Source of the DNA: Sinotaia quadrata
Taxonomy: Eukaryota > Mollusca > Gastropoda > Architaenioglossa > Viviparidae
Assembly (NCBI GenBank): GCA_028829895.1
Contig: CM054182.1
Location: forward strand, 57,458,879 to 57,522,878
Reading direction: 5' to 3'
Length of the DNA stretch: 64,000 nucleotides
How positions within the stretch are numbered: the first letter of the stretch is position 1; every line of letters begins with the position of its first letter. Below the pieces are notes generated by a model. That model was not told the origin of the DNA and searched no databases. It saw only the letters and a program-made list of their open reading frames with translations. Below, in pieces: positions 1 through 12,283 of this stretch. A program made the position numbers and the translations under genes.

Positions 1-488
1 ATCAATGGAGCTTGCGTTGATCATTCCGTCATCTGACGCTATCTGATCTGTAGTGCCCCAGTGGTCCTCAGCCTCACACTTGTGTTCGAGGTGGAGGGGC
101 GGAATGGGGTAAAGAAGGTTGAACCAGTTTGGCGCACACCATCAACCACCCTCCTATGGTGGAAATTCGTTCGATAACTTCCTTTGAATAATATATTATA
201 CTGATTGCAAAATATTTAAAACACTTTCTCATACTACATTCTTGTTTGCAAAAATCAACAAATATTGCTATGCCGGCACTGATTTGGGTTAATTAATTTT
301 AGAAAAATACTAACATTTAAACATTATCATATTTCATTTATATTTGCCAATTCATTTTGGAATAATACGAAATGAAAAAGTGAACCTAAAGAGAACACAA
401 GAAAGATAAGAGTTTTCTTCCTGTAAAGTTACATTATTAAATATATATATATCGCATAATACTGTTTATTCTTCTTTCTCGTCAACAG
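1..488. other. Wnt10 intron (left part), no recognised element
   Basis: AT-rich sequence ending in a pyrimidine-rich stretch and the CAG acceptor of the first visible Wnt10 exon. I looked for a signal-peptide exon and found no convincing one. The first 200 bases are somewhat richer in GC but have no open frame that joins the exon. Confidence 0.6.
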
Positions 489-751
489 AGGGATGGGAAA
501 TGACATTTTACGACTAAACATCCCCAAAGAACCATACCTTGACCCGAACACTGTGTGCAAAACATACCCGGAGTTAACTACTAATCAATATAGTCTTTGT
601 CGCAAATACCCGGATGTTACTGCTTCCGCTATCCAAGGTGTTCAAATCGCCATCCATGAGTGCCAATACCAGCTGCGAGCACACAGATGGAACTGTTCCA
701 CATTGGAGACCAAAAATAAAAATCCTCACTCCAGTCCACTGCTTACCAAAG
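489..751 (+). CDS. Wnt10: Wnt10, first visible coding exon (mature N-terminal region)
   Basis: Secreted lipid-modified Wnt ligand acting on Frizzled/LRP receptors. The exon encodes the N-terminal part of the mature protein: NDILRLNIPKEP, then PNTVC, then PDVTASAIQGVQIAIHECQ and HRWNCSTLE. The NDIL start, the AIQGIQIAIHECQ-like block and the RWNCSxLET block are those of WNT10A/B rather than other Wnts. The acceptor is CAG at 486-488 (a second AG at 489-490 is possible). The donor is AAAG|GTAATG, leaving one base of a Gly codon. The ATG at 493 is probably an internal Met and not the start, because no signal peptide precedes it; upstream exon(s) lie outside the window. Family assignment is confident; the exact exon start is uncertain by 2 bases. 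Confidence 0.92.
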
Positions 752-1438
752 GTAATGTAGTTCTAAATATTTATAATTATTAATACTTAACTGTGTTTTG
801 CACTGGACAGTTAGAAGGATGCAATTATTTAGTATTAAACTCTGTATTCTGCTCGGTTCTTTGTAAGTTTTAATCACTTCTGCTTTTGCAATGTCTCACT
901 TTGCGAATAATTAGCAATATATTTTTAGTTCTAAATTATTCGAGCGTGATATTTACATTTCTGGGTACATTTAAAGGTATTTTGAATTCGTGTCCAAGGT
1001 TAAGCGTTTCAAACACTAACGACCACTGGCAATTTTGAAATACCATTCCTTTCTGTTAATTTTTGTGCTTTTTAGACTATTTTTGACGGTAATATATAAA
1101 GAACCGATATGCCAAGATAAAAAAAAATTCACAAAGTACAAAATAATTATTTTGAGTCATTGCAATATTCACGCTGACGTCAAAGATACAGAAACGTTCG
1201 ATGTAGAGACATGAATGGCGCAGTATTGCTTGGTGATGTAGACAATTTGTGGAAAGTTTAACTATTAAAACAGAAGTATAATATAAAATCATTTCAAGAT
1301 AGACCTGCAAGACAAAGAAAGAAAGATCAGAGTCAAAGTCACTGAATCGTACCATAATTCATTCATCAACTAAATTTTACCATAGCTCATTCCCCACGGT
1401 GAATATTATCTTTACACTTCAGATTATTTCGTATCACC

Positions 1439-1745
1439 CCGTTTCCTCCACTTATTTGTACCATGATACATTGCCTCCACTTATTTGTACCATGATACAT
1501 TGCCTCCACTTATTTGTACCATGATACATTGCCTCCACTTATTTGTACCATGATACATTGCCTCCACTTATTTGTACCATGATACATTGCCTCCACTTAT
1601 TTGTACCATGATACATTGCCTCTACTTATTTGTACCATGATACATTGCCTCCACTTATTTGTACCATGATACATTGCCTCTACTTATTTGTACCATGATA
1701 CATTGCCTCTACTTATTTGTACCATGATACATTGCCTCCACTAAC
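1439..1745. repeat. 29-bp minisatellite, subtype A (about 10 units)
   Basis: Direct tandem units of the form CCACTTATTTGTACCATGAT followed by ACATTGCCT, with only C/T changes at one position between units. It passes directly into a second 29-bp array with a related consensus. Confidence 0.95.
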
Positions 1746-1945
1746 CTGTACTACGACCTCTTTCCAGCACTGAATAATACCACAATACATTTCCAGCACT
1801 GAATAATACCTTAATACATTTCCAGCACTGAATAATACCAGAATATATTTCCAGCACTGAATAATGCCATAATATATTTCCAGCACTGAATAATACCATA
1901 ATACATTTCCAGCACTGAATAATACCACAATACATTTCCAACAAT
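1746..1945. repeat. 29-bp minisatellite, subtype B (about 6-7 units)
   Basis: Tandem units of the form CACTGAATAATACCATAATA followed by CATTTCCAG. The unit length equals that of subtype A and most positions align (CACT, TACCAT, ATACATT, CC), so the two arrays look like diverged arms of one satellite. Confidence 0.93.
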
Positions 1946-1949
1946 AAAA

Positions 1950-3085
1950 TTGTACAATATAGCACCATCAGTACAAACCCTAATTCAAGAATCAATGACA
2001 ATCAACAATAGAGATATTGCAGACAAACAAATAAAATGTGGAATCTTTCAACCTCTGTTCTGTATTGCCCTAAATCCTCTTAGGCTATCCCCCCAAAAAA
2101 ACAAAACAAACAGGATTAGCATACAAAATGAAAACTGGACATGTTTCAGCCATTTCTTGTAAATGGACAATCTAAACTATACCGTGAACACGAACGTGAC
2201 ATCACTTCGTTGAGCAATACGGGCAAGATCTGTAGAGAAGACATTAACTTGAAATTCGGCCTTGAGCAATACGGGCAAGATCTGTAGAGAAGACATTAAC
2301 TTGAAATTCGGCCTTGAGCAATACGGGCAAGATCTGTAGAGAAGACATTAACTTGAAATTCGGCCTTGAGAAATGAGGAAGAATTATCATCCAGAAAGGC
2401 AGGATCAAAACAACAGAAAGCCTAAAAAAAATCAACGATGTTTCAGTGGAAAGGGGATATAAATACTTGGGGATACTACAACATTAAGAAAATATGCAGA
2501 GTGAAGTCCAAAGTTTAGAGAGAGTATGAAAAACGGGTTATCAAGTCCAAGCTAAATGAGCTGAGAAAATACAAGCCCTTAAATGCATAGCAGTACATGT
2601 AATCAGCTACACTGGAGGATCATAGGGTAAGCAACAAACGAAATAACAAGTAAACTACTCACAATACATAAAGCTTTACACCCAAAAGCAGACCTAGAGA
2701 GGAGGATATATGTATCTCGGAAAATGGGAGGCCGCGGTCTCAAGAAAATCTAAGATGTCATTGATGGAGAAATTGTGGACTACATCTGGAATAACAACAA
2801 AATTGATCCACTGATGGAAGCTGTAAAGATGAGTGGATTATACCCAACCCCATAAACAGACAAAGAAACATGGAGGACAAAACAGAAACAGGCATTAGCA
2901 AGTACTTGGAGCCTAAAGCTTCTCCATTGCCTGTATGCACGACAAGCTGATGAAACATCAACCAAACAATCAACATACAGATGGTTGAAAGAGGTAGGAT
3001 TTTAAGCAGAAGCAGAAGCGCTCATAACAGCTGCACAAGATCAAGCACTAAACACGAAATCACACTAAACAAAAATCCCGAAAAT
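1950..3085 (+). mobile_element. RLE-type non-LTR retrotransposon, copy 1 (decayed RT fragment)
   Basis: Frame-shifted translation shows the reverse transcriptase region found in the other copies here: NRDIADKQIKCGIFQ, LFCIALNPL, a degraded active-site region, then EDINLKFGLEKCGRI and the YKYLGILQH block. Downstream come pieces matching the MGGRGLKKI segment and the KYLEP segment of copy 2. There are many stops and frameshifts. The copy breaks off near 3085, before the zinc knuckle and endonuclease domain. A 52-bp piece of the coding region is repeated three times inside it. Confidence 0.85.
2211..2366. repeat. 52-bp tandem triplication inside retrotransposon copy 1
   Basis: Three identical or near-identical units begin TGAGCAATACGGGCAAGATC at 2211, 2263 and 2315, followed by a partial fourth at 2367. 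The unit overlaps the EDINLKFG coding block. 52 is not a multiple of three, so the frame breaks. Confidence 0.95.
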
Positions 3086-3114
3086 CTCTGTAAAATACAC
3101 CCACTGATGGTTAT

Positions 3115-3190
3115 GATTATTATTAAATTTTAATTAATAATTCATAACTAAATACAAGTGGCGGGAATCTTAATACATAATTAATACATA
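3115..3190 (-). repeat. Repeat X, 3'-end fragment (copy D)
   Basis: Read on the minus strand it ends with a CACTTGTATTTAGTTATGAA-like block and an AT-rich ATTAATTAA/TAATAA tail, the same 3' end seen near 12.3, 39.0 and 43.1 kb. Confidence 0.65.
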
Positions 3191-3346
3191 ACCTAAGATA
3201 GCAGCACTAAGCAAACAGAAGTATGTATAGCAGCAAATAGAAATATCGATAGAGTGGATAAAGCACGAGAAGATTAATTTAATCGCTCCTAAGCCTGTCA
3301 GTTTGCATTATCTGTTAAAATCAAAGGTGTAAGCTCTTCATTCCGG

Positions 3347-3503
3347 TATGATTTTCTAATGGCTAGTACAAACGACACTTACACAAATAGTTATTGACGA
3401 ATGAAGTGAGTGCAGGTATTATTTGTATGATTTTCTGATGTCCGCTACAAACGACACTTACACAAATAGTTATTGACGAATGAAGTGAGGACATGTATTC
3501 TTT
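3347..3503. repeat. 79-bp tandem duplication
   Basis: Two units starting TATGATTTTCT at 3347 and 3426 share the block ACAAACGACACTTACACAAA and the following TAGTTATTGACGAATGAAGT. Only a few positions differ. Confidence 0.9.
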
Positions 3504-3564
3504 GTTTCAAAGAAACAGTTTTTTCTTTGATGCAATATACAGATAAAATTCAAATGTTAACACA

Positions 3565-3935
3565 ATACACCATGACACCTAGCATCTTACATTTATTATG
3601 GGTTGTATGTACACCAAGGCACCCATCATTTATTATGGGTTGTCTGTACACCATGACACCCAGTATCTTATATTTATTATGGGTTGTATGTACACCATGG
3701 CACCCAGCATTTATTATGGGTTGTATCTACACCATGCCACCCAGCATTTATTATGGGTTGTATGTACACCATAACACCCAATATCTTATATTTATTATGG
3801 GTTGTATGTACACTATGGCACCCAGCATTTATTATGAGTTGTATGTACACCATGGCACCCTGCATTTATTATGGGTTGTATGTACACCATAACACCCAGT
3901 ATCTTATATTTATTATGGGTTGTATATACACTGGA
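3565..3935. repeat. 37-bp minisatellite with 44-bp variants (about 9 units)
   Basis: Units contain TTTATTATGGGTTGTATGTA then CACCATGGCACCCAGCA. Some units carry an inserted TATCTTATA stretch. Repeated open frames across this array are a by-product of the repeat. Confidence 0.93.
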
Positions 3936-5573
3936 ACCCTAGAAACTATTACTTTAAATTACGAGACAATAAAGACAAAAATAAAATATGTAAGTGTTGT
4001 CCAGTGTTGTCCAGTGTTGACTATATTTTATTGAAAATAATAAGCAAACGACTCCTTTTCGAATGTTCGGCATCACTGATGTTATAATGTCAAACTACTT
4101 TCATTTGGTTACAATTTTTTGTGCAAAACTAATTCAAACCCTTGAATTTTCACTAAACAAAATTTGAAATGAACAAAAGCAAATCAATGCCGTACGCGGT
4201 AGAGACCAAAGATGACAAATGTGGCAAAAATTATAAACCAGGGCTATGAGCTAAAGAAAAAACTGAAAACGAACGAAAATAAGCAGCTGAAACATTTCAG
4301 CTTATATCAATCAGTAGACAGTAATGAAGAAACCATTATCGCTAAAAGGCAGAGTATTTCAAAGTTTTGTTGTTGTTTTTTCCTGATGAGGCGTCACGCT
4401 ACTTACTATATGTGGTCACCACCACCACCATTTGTTGTCTAAAAAGACGGGTGTACAAGGTTGAGGTTACAGCAGAATCTGTGTGAGTGAAGTTTCTTCT
4501 GATTTTGTTTCCGCCTATATATATAACTAGACGGGCGTTTCCATGGTCATGAGGTCTTGGGTAAAAGAATTCTGCGATTGCCACCATCTGTATAAAGTCA
4601 CGTTCAAGCCTGAGGGTGCGGTATTATTACAAACATTCATTCATAAGGCTCGCGTCAAGGAAGTGTTCCCAGCGTCATATATTTTCTTCCCTTTGAATAT
4701 TACTTCCCTTTTATTTCCGTTATATATGTGCATCAACAGCACTGTACGTTTTTTAAAAAAAAAGTATTTAAAGAAACACTTCCAGAAGATCGAAGTGTAC
4801 TTTTTTTTTAAAGAGAAGAAGGAATTTTCATATAGATTTGGCTTCCTGTATTTCTAATTTCTACGCATTTTATCCTCTTGCCTTTATATTTTCAGATTTG
4901 TTACGAATATCGCATATGAAAATTGGTTATAATAAATATTTGAAATAAAATTATTGAAATAAAAGCAAGCAAAATTAAAAAGGAAAATTGTTCACAGAAA
5001 TTGTTTTAAGGATAATTAATCATATCCTGCATTTGTCATCATAGACTGAAAACTAATCGAACCGCTTATTTACATACTAGTAAATAAATATATTTACTAT
5101 GGAACCTGTGCAAGTTATTTATTACATTTTTCATGTCGATTTCACTTAATTAATGACAAGTTGTGTTTTTCAAATTGTCTTCTAGTACTGCATTCATTAT
5201 GGCATTGAATTACAACGCTGCAGATTATTACGACACGCCTAAAATAAAACAAAAATTCGGTTTATAAAATAGTGACTACCAAAGGCTGTTCCCAACACTT
5301 TCATTGCAAGTACAGTTTGCACTGAAGATACCTTGGACACTGATGTCTTTCACGATCTTTGCCCGATCCTTTGGCATTTCACAGCAGCTTACTTTGCAAG
5401 TCGACCAGTGTGTCGACCACATATGATAGTGTTCTAGTCCGGAGTAAGTTTTGGTTGATCACTTAAGTTTCACTTGGTACCGAAAGGTGTAACAAGCAAT
5501 AGCTGTTTGGGGACCAGGAAAGCATGTGTGCTCGCTTGAAATGTGCGCAGTGGTGAAAGTACATATTGAAGAA

Positions 5574-5580
5574 AGGCTGA

Positions 5581-5612
<32 letters not shown>
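5574..5612. repeat. (GAAA)n microsatellite
   Basis: Uninterrupted GAAA repeats in the Wnt10 intron. Confidence 0.9.
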
Positions 5613-7253
5613 CGCATTTTTCAAGGATCACATGACTTCATCATAATTATTTTAGCCTTATGCAGCTTTCATAACGCTAAAATGTCTGTATGGTCAGGTT
5701 CATTCGGACCACTAACAATGTAATGTCCCTTTATGGGTAAATTAATCAGTTATTGCCATATTCTCTCTCTATATATGGTTACATAAAGCTATCATTGCCT
5801 CTATATATACGATTGCAGTAGTCTTTGACTGCTAGATATTCTATGTGTGTGTGCGTGCGTGCGTGTACATTAAGCTATGATTGTCAATATTTATTAAGCT
5901 ATGATTGCCAGGCATTTTCTTTGTATGGATATATTAAGCTATGAGTGATAATTACAACAATCAGAAATAATTTTAACTCTTATGGTTACTGATCTGTCCA
6001 CCTGCAAGTAATTACATCTGTGGTTGTTATTTGGAATTCGAACAGTTCAGTCAAAGAACAAATATTAATTTTTCAGAATATTGAGATTTATATTTAATTG
6101 TTCGTTTGTTGCGTGAACAAATACTCAGACTCAGTATGCAACATTTTAAATTATTCCTCTGAAAATGACATTAGGTGTATTTAACTTTTAAGCATATTCG
6201 TTAACAAAAATAACTTCAGGTGCTAACATCCAACGAATATATTTACATGTATATTCTCTGCACATTCTCTTTTAGTATACACACATATTTTGCTGGATTG
6301 GCAGAATGAGGTCAAATATTATTATGATTTTGTTTTGATTCTCGTCTTATTATTTTATCTTCTCTTGCAGGAGTAAATAATCATGTGAAGTATCATTTAA
6401 GGGCCAAAAAAGTCAAAGTACTAAGTTAATACAGATTCTACAGAACAGTTAGCCATTATTCTAATAATTTAATACAATTTAGCACAGAGATAACCTGAAT
6501 TTAGAACTGTTCAAAATATACCTCAAATGAATTGCTTCATATTCTGCAGTTTTATCGATTCTTGTTTATGCTTGTACAGAATATTACTCTTCAAATTTTA
6601 TAATTTTCATTTAATCGTTTCTGTTTAATTTCTTTAATTTATTTTTTAATTAATCCTGTTTTTTAAAAACAAGCGTCATCTGTTTTACATGCTTAGAAAC
6701 TTTACAGTTAATCCCAGACAATATTTTGTTCGACAATAGCAAATCAGCTGGAACAAATAAAAACTAAATTTTAAGGTCAATTTCGCTCTCAGCTATCAGT
6801 TCACCCACCCCTCTTCCCGACTGTTTCTCTTCTTCGCAATTCCTTCAGAACTACTCACCCGCTGAACTCCTCTTTCACTCCTACGCTTTGCCTTTCTTCC
6901 TTCAAATACCGTGTCCTTATTTCCCTACTACTTCCCTTTCTTACAACTCATTTCATATTTCTCTAACCCGTCTGTCAAACATTCTTCTCTTCTCTTTAAA
7001 CTCTTGCACAAGTAGAAATTAGAGACCACTTTTGTCGGTTTCTTTAAAGTATACTTCCTGTCTCGTGTGTGATTTTGTTTAGTTTGTTACTTTTATTTCT
7101 GTTTTTTTTTTTTAGTTAACTTTTTTACCTGTTACCATAACTTCTTTTGTACCGCTCAGCTAACGAATTTTTCAGCAATATTCCAGTTTCACTACTTCTT
7201 GACATTGCATTCCTCAACGCCCTAGCACTAGTCAATTTCTTTTGTGACTATGG

Positions 7254-7280
7254 ATGCGCGCGCGCGCGCGTGTGTGTCTA
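7254..7280. repeat. (CG)n(TG)n alternating purine-pyrimidine tract
   Basis: GCGCGCGCGCGCG followed by TGTGTGTG. Such tracts can form Z-DNA in principle. Confidence 0.85.
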
Positions 7281-7319
7281 TTTATATAAATATAGTAACA
7301 CCCCACCCCCCCAACGTGG

Positions 7320-7630
7320 AGAGATGCAGCCCTAAAAAGAATGGTGTAGAAGCCGCCAACTTGATCTGGTCCGCTCTCGTCTGGCGTTAATCACACTGAA
7401 ACAGACCGGCGTTTTCCTTGATCCTTCGTAATTACCAGTGCCAGGTTTCCTTTTCGTCTCTGCCGATTGGTCCGACTTGTGAACTGTGCCAATCACGAAC
7501 ACCAGCAGTTTCTAGCATAAATGCCGTTTAAGAAAGTTGAGCTGTTGACTCCGGAGTGTAGCATTTCCACGCGCAAACAGGCCAGAAAACTTTGATTGTG
7601 TGCGTTACCTCTGTCCGTCACTGTGTGTGT
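7320..7630. promoter_or_regulatory. Possible intronic regulatory segment with opposed CCAAT boxes
   Basis: An island of non-repetitive, higher-GC sequence in an AT-rich repetitive intron. It contains GATTGGTCC near 7465 and GCCAATCA near 7490 in opposite orientation, with several CpG-containing blocks. There is no convincing open frame. This is an inference from composition and two short motifs only; it could equally be an old transposon fragment. Confidence 0.2.
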
Positions 7631-8459
7631 GGTTTGGAGTAATAGAAAGAAAGAAAAAAAGAATGTCCTGATGTTTCCTCTTTTCCTTTTCTCTCTCTCC
7701 TTCTCCACCTCCTACACTCTCTTTCTCTACCACATAATGTTACGTCATTTTGCGCGATCAAATGCAAATATGAGGCTAATTACGACAATTAAACAAAATG
7801 TTGCTTTTTATATATGAAAGGTGTTTTACAGGTGTACATTTATTTTAACTCTAAAATGTAAGAGACTAATTATATATTTTATACATACAAAACTTTTAGT
7901 GATGCAAATTTAAATGTGATTTGTTTTTACCATTTTATTTCTAAATGTGGGAATATAGGAATTCATTCTGCGTGTTTTAAGTAAAATTTTGATCTATAAG
8001 CGGAAAGAATGCACAATATTTTACTTACTCTTGAAACCTACATAGAGTAATTAGTTTTCTTTATTTTATTTTCTATGTTTGTAAATCTATCTTATCTATC
8101 TATCAGGTTGTTTAATTTTATTAGTGAAGGAAGTTTTAACTTAAAAATAATAAAATTTAAATGAATAGCTTATAGCCCACGTCCCATGTGAAAAATGTTA
8201 GCTAATGTTCGGGCATACCAGCATGACCGCTGACTAATGAGAGGATGTAAGTATTTTATTTGCTTCGATATCCTTTCTCTTTGGCCAGGCTCTTTCAGCA
8301 AGGTCTATAGAAAACACTATTAAAGTGAAGATGAGAGAGATGCTCATCACAGGAAAGCTACCGACAGGTGATAAAGTTTGGTCGGGTAAACACGGTCGAT
8401 GTAATTAAAAGTGAGAGAAAACTTACGTTCACTTTGTACTTTACCTTCAGCTGCAAGTG

Positions 8460-9030
8460 ATGAAATGGCAACAAACCAAGACTCGAACAAAACACAAACT
8501 AAGACTCCAACGCAACATAAACAGGTAAACCAAGACTGCAGCAAAAAAAAAATAAAACAACCAAGACTGCAACAAATCATACGCGAAAAAACAAACCACA
8601 AAGACTAAACATAAGCAAACAAACCAAGACTGCAACAAATATCAACAAATAACCAAGAATTAAGTAAGCAAAAACAAAGTTTCCAATAAAACATAAGCAA
8701 ACAAACCAAGATTCTAACATATTTAAACAAACAAATTCAGTCTGCACCAAAACATAACAAACAAAGTAACCAATACTCCAACAAAACATAAACAAACCAA
8801 CGAAGGCTGCTACAAAACATAGACAAACAAGTGAAGACTGAAACAAAACATAAATAAAAAAAACCAAGAGTGCTACATAACAGACAATAAATCAAGACTG
8901 AATTGAAACATAAATAAACAATCCGAGACTAAAAAAAAAGTAAAGAAACAAACCAAGACAGCTAGAGAACATAAACAAATCAAGACTGAAATGAAACATA
9001 AACAAACTAAGACTCCAACAAAACACTAGC
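8460..9030. repeat. Degenerate ~30-bp minisatellite
   Basis: Repeated AAACCAAGACTGCAACAAAA then CATAAACAAAC blocks with many indels. It supplies lysine/asparagine-rich or phenylalanine/valine-rich open frames that are not genes. Confidence 0.85.
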
Positions 9031-9057
9031 ATCAGCTGATTGTGCTGATCTTATTTT

Positions 9058-9122
9058 GTCACGAATAGGAAATCCTCTATGACCTATACTTTGCACGCGA
9101 ATAGGAAATCCTCTACGTCCTA
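9058..9122. repeat. Short tandem duplication
   Basis: CGAATAGGAAATCCTCTATG and its near-copy CGAATAGGAAATCCTCTACG lie about 37 bp apart. Confidence 0.85.
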
Positions 9123-9764
9123 TTCTGACTGCGCATGGATGAAGGGACATGTAGAAGTAATTGAATAAGTAAATAAAGCGATGAACATTGAAAGCGGACG
9201 AAAAGTTGAAATCAATGTGTAATCATTCAGTTTTGATAAGTACGCAATTTGCTGCAAACGGACATGGTGGATTCGCTGATGCTATCAAAGTGGTAAGGTG
9301 GAAGGAATCTATGAGTTCAAGGAGAAAGAAAAGAAGAGGGTGGGGCAGAAAATAAGAAAGACTGACAGTTAAACATCTATTGGATACATAAATAAAGAAG
9401 ATTAGAAGGAAACGAGAGAGAGAGAAGTGAAACGGACAAGATTTGAGAAAATGATCATGCCTGCTTGACGTCATTAATTCGTGTGCACCGAAGTGTGCGC
9501 ATTTGTTTATTTTTAGCCTTTGAAGTCTGCAAACTCCTCTCAAGTATCGCTGCTTTGAATAGGAAATGCATTTTCTCTCTCTCTCTCTGTGACTCTCTCT
9601 TTCTTTCTCTATCCTCTTTAGACGCTTCGCTTGTACATAGTCTTGGTTTCCCTAACTTAGATCAGCCACAGATTGCTTACGTATATTTGCCTATGAGTGA
9701 TTTAACATGACTCATTCTTTCAGGCATTTTGTACACATTTAAATCTTTTGTCTTTATTCCCAAA

Positions 9765-9925
9765 TACACGTTTAAATTATTTATACCTTTATTCCTTTAA
9801 TTATTTATTACCTTTATTTATACCTTTATTATTTATACCAGTTTTAATTATTTATTACCTTTATTTATACCTTTATTATTTATACCTGTTTTAATTATTT
9901 ATACCTTTATTCCAACTTTAATACA
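9765..9925. repeat. AT-rich minisatellite
   Basis: Repeats of TTTAATTATTTATACCTTTA with short length variants. Confidence 0.85.
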
Positions 9926-10317
9926 CCGTATGTTGAGAACTCATTCTTTTGCACAAGGTCGCGAAGGGCAACAGACTGTACGAACCAAAACTTGGTCTTG
10001 CTGAAAAGTTTTCGCAGTCTTCTGACTCTTTTGGCAATTGATACAAAATAAAACTTCTTTATTCTTAACTAGTTTACTTCCTTCATTAGAATAATGTCGG
10101 GTGGGTGGGTCATGTTTAGGTTACCCAAACACTAATTATCTCTGTTCCTTCTTCACAAATTCCACTCAGAATCAGACACAAAATCTCTTTTTTTTTCTTT
10201 TCGTTATTGGCTTTGGTCCAAAATGACTGTCCAGTCTCAAGGTCTTGCTGAAAAGTTTCTCTCATATCTTACACGATTGCTCAACATTCTCCAGGTGAAA
10301 AATAAATCTTTCACAGA

Positions 10318-10585
10318 CAGATCTCTATAGTTTATAGCTTTCGACAATGTTCTATAACTTACACTAACTAAAACCCCGTGGACAGTGTTCTACAATTTAC
10401 GCAAACTAAATCCTTTCGATAGTATTCTACCGCCTTTATAAACTAAAACCCTGTGGAGAGTGATCTGTATTTTATACTAACTAAATATTTTGGAAAATCT
10501 TTTGTAGTTCATACTAACCAAAATCACTTAGACATTGTTCTAAAGCTTTACTAGATAATCTTTTGGACAGTGTGACACCAACACC
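10318..10585. repeat. Degenerate ~45-bp minisatellite, left part
   Basis: Units resemble TTTATACTAACTAAATCCTT followed by TGGACAGTGTTCTATA. The same consensus resumes near 13790 on the other side of the inserted elements. Confidence 0.8.
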
Positions 10586-10599
10586 ACCTAGTTAATGAA

Positions 10600-10677
<78 letters not shown>
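10600..10677. repeat. (ATT)n tail of retrotransposon copy 2
   Basis: Pure ATT repeats that abut the 3' end of copy 2. Read on the element's own (minus) strand it is an (AAT)n tail. Confidence 0.9.
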
Positions 10678-11782
10678 CCAGTCTCTTTCCACGACTTCTG
10701 TTTGACTGTCGGCTGTGATCCAAGGTCTCGGAATCTTACCAAGATTCTGGGAGATCCAAGGTTTTACGGAGGATGTGGGCACTTCCGAGGAGCGCTGCTT
10801 TGAGTAGTGGAGCGATTCTGTGGTTTCCAGGGAGTTTATTCAGGTAGCCTTCCAATTCTGATGTTATGTTCCCCAAGGCTCCTATCACTATTGGTATCAC
10901 TTCTGCTTTTACATTCCACAGTCTCTGGATTTCTAATCTGAGGTCTTGGTATTTTTCTATTTTTTCTCTTTCTTTTGTTTTTATGTTTCTATTACTTGGA
11001 ACAGCGACATCAATAATTGTTACTGTTCTGTTGGTCTTATTGAGAACTACAATGTCTGGTCGTCTTGCAGGAATCACCCGGTCTGTTCTTATCTCGAAGT
11101 CCCACAGTATTTTGACTTCTTCTGTTTCGATGACTGCTTCTGGTTGATGCATCCATGTTCTTTCTGGGGTTTTTATGCCATAGTTCTCACACAGATTTCT
11201 ATGTATGTGTTTTGCCACTTCATTGTGTCGTTTGGTGTATTCTGTTCCAGCCAGAACCTGACATCCAGATAGTATGTGTTCTGTTGTCTCATCCATGGAT
11301 TTGCAAAGTCTACATTTGGAATCATTTGAAATTTTCATGATTTTCGTTTTGTGTGCTTTGGTGTTGAGTGCTTGATCTTGTGCAGCTGTTATGAGTGCTT
11401 CTGTTTCTGCTTTCAATCCTGCCTCTTTCAACCATTTGTACGTTGATTGCTTTGTTGATATTTCGTCTGCTTGTCGTACATATTGGCCATGTAGAGGTTT
11501 CTGGCTCCAGGTATGTGCTAGTTCTTGCTTCGTTGTTTTCTTCCATGTTTCTTTGTCTCTGGTGGTTGGAATAGTCCACTCCTTTTTACTAATTCTATCA
11601 GTGGATCATCTTTATTGTTATTCCAGATGTAGTCCACAAGGCCAATGACTTCTCCTTCAATGACATGTTTAATTTTCTTGAGACCTCGGCCTCCCATTTT
11701 TCGAGATACATAGAGTCTGTCTACGTCTGCTTTTGGGTGTAAGGCTTTATGTATTGTGAGTAGTTTTCTTGTTTTCCTTTCT
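10678..11782 (-). mobile_element. RLE-type non-LTR retrotransposon, copy 2 (3' half with zinc knuckle and endonuclease)
   Basis: 5'-truncated element. An open frame of 231 codons at 10736-11431 carries a zinc knuckle CRLCKSMDETTEHILSGC (C-x2-C-x8-H-x4-C). After it comes a restriction-like endonuclease core RPDIVVLNK...IIDVAV with the two catalytic-type Asp residues in place. Knuckle then RLE at the C-terminus is the layout of the R2/R4/NeSL-type non-LTR elements. Upstream in shifted frames are the LHPKADVDRLYVSRKMGGRG block and the SRTLEPE/KYLEP region. The 3' end runs straight into (AAT)n. It is about 97% identical to copy 3 by eye count (about 10 differences in 392 bp), so this part is fairly young. 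Confidence 0.9.
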
Positions 11783-11805
11783 TTATTATTATTATTATTA
11801 TTATT
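11783..11805. repeat. (ATT)n between retrotransposon copies 2 and 3
   Basis: Short ATT run that is the 3' tail of copy 3 and also touches the truncated 5' end of copy 2. Confidence 0.85.
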
Positions 11806-12197
11806 CAGCCTCTTTCCACGACTTCTGTTTGACTGTCGGTTGTGATCCAAGGTCTCGGAATCTTACCAAGATTCTGGGAGATCCAAGGTTTTACGGAGGA
11901 TGTGGGCACTTCCGAGGAGCGCTGCTTTGAGTAGTGGAGCGATTCTGTGGTTTCCAGGGAGTTTATTCAGGTAGCCTTCCAATTCAGATGTTATGTTCCC
12001 CAAGGCTCCTATCACTATAGGTATCACTTCTGCTTTTACATTCCACAGTCTCTGGATTTCTAATCTGAGGTCTTGGTATTTTTCTATTTTTTCTCTTTCT
12101 TTTGTTTTTATGTTTCTATCACTTGGAACAGCGACATCAATGATTGATACTGTTCTGTTGGCCTTATTGAGAACTACAATGTCTGGTCTTCGTGCAG
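11806..12197 (-). mobile_element. RLE-type non-LTR retrotransposon, copy 3 (short 3' fragment)
   Basis: Begins CAGCCTCTTTCCACGACTTC, the same 3' end as copy 2, and repeats its last ~390 bp with few changes. The end corresponds to the RLE region of copy 2, so it is a severe 5' truncation. It has the same orientation as copy 2. Confidence 0.92.
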
Positions 12198-12198
12198 C

Positions 12199-12283
<85 letters not shown>
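12198..12283. repeat. (ATT)n tract
   Basis: About 28 ATT units. On the minus strand it follows repeat X copy A and precedes retrotransposon copy 3. Confidence 0.95.

Noticed and set aside
1..200. Possible Wnt10 signal-peptide exon
   Set aside because: Short ATG frame stops after about a dozen codons and has no hydrophobic run joined to the next exon.
493..495. ATG at 493 as the Wnt10 start codon
   Set aside because: A splice acceptor lies immediately upstream, no signal peptide follows, and family members have a longer N-terminus. It is read as an internal Met.
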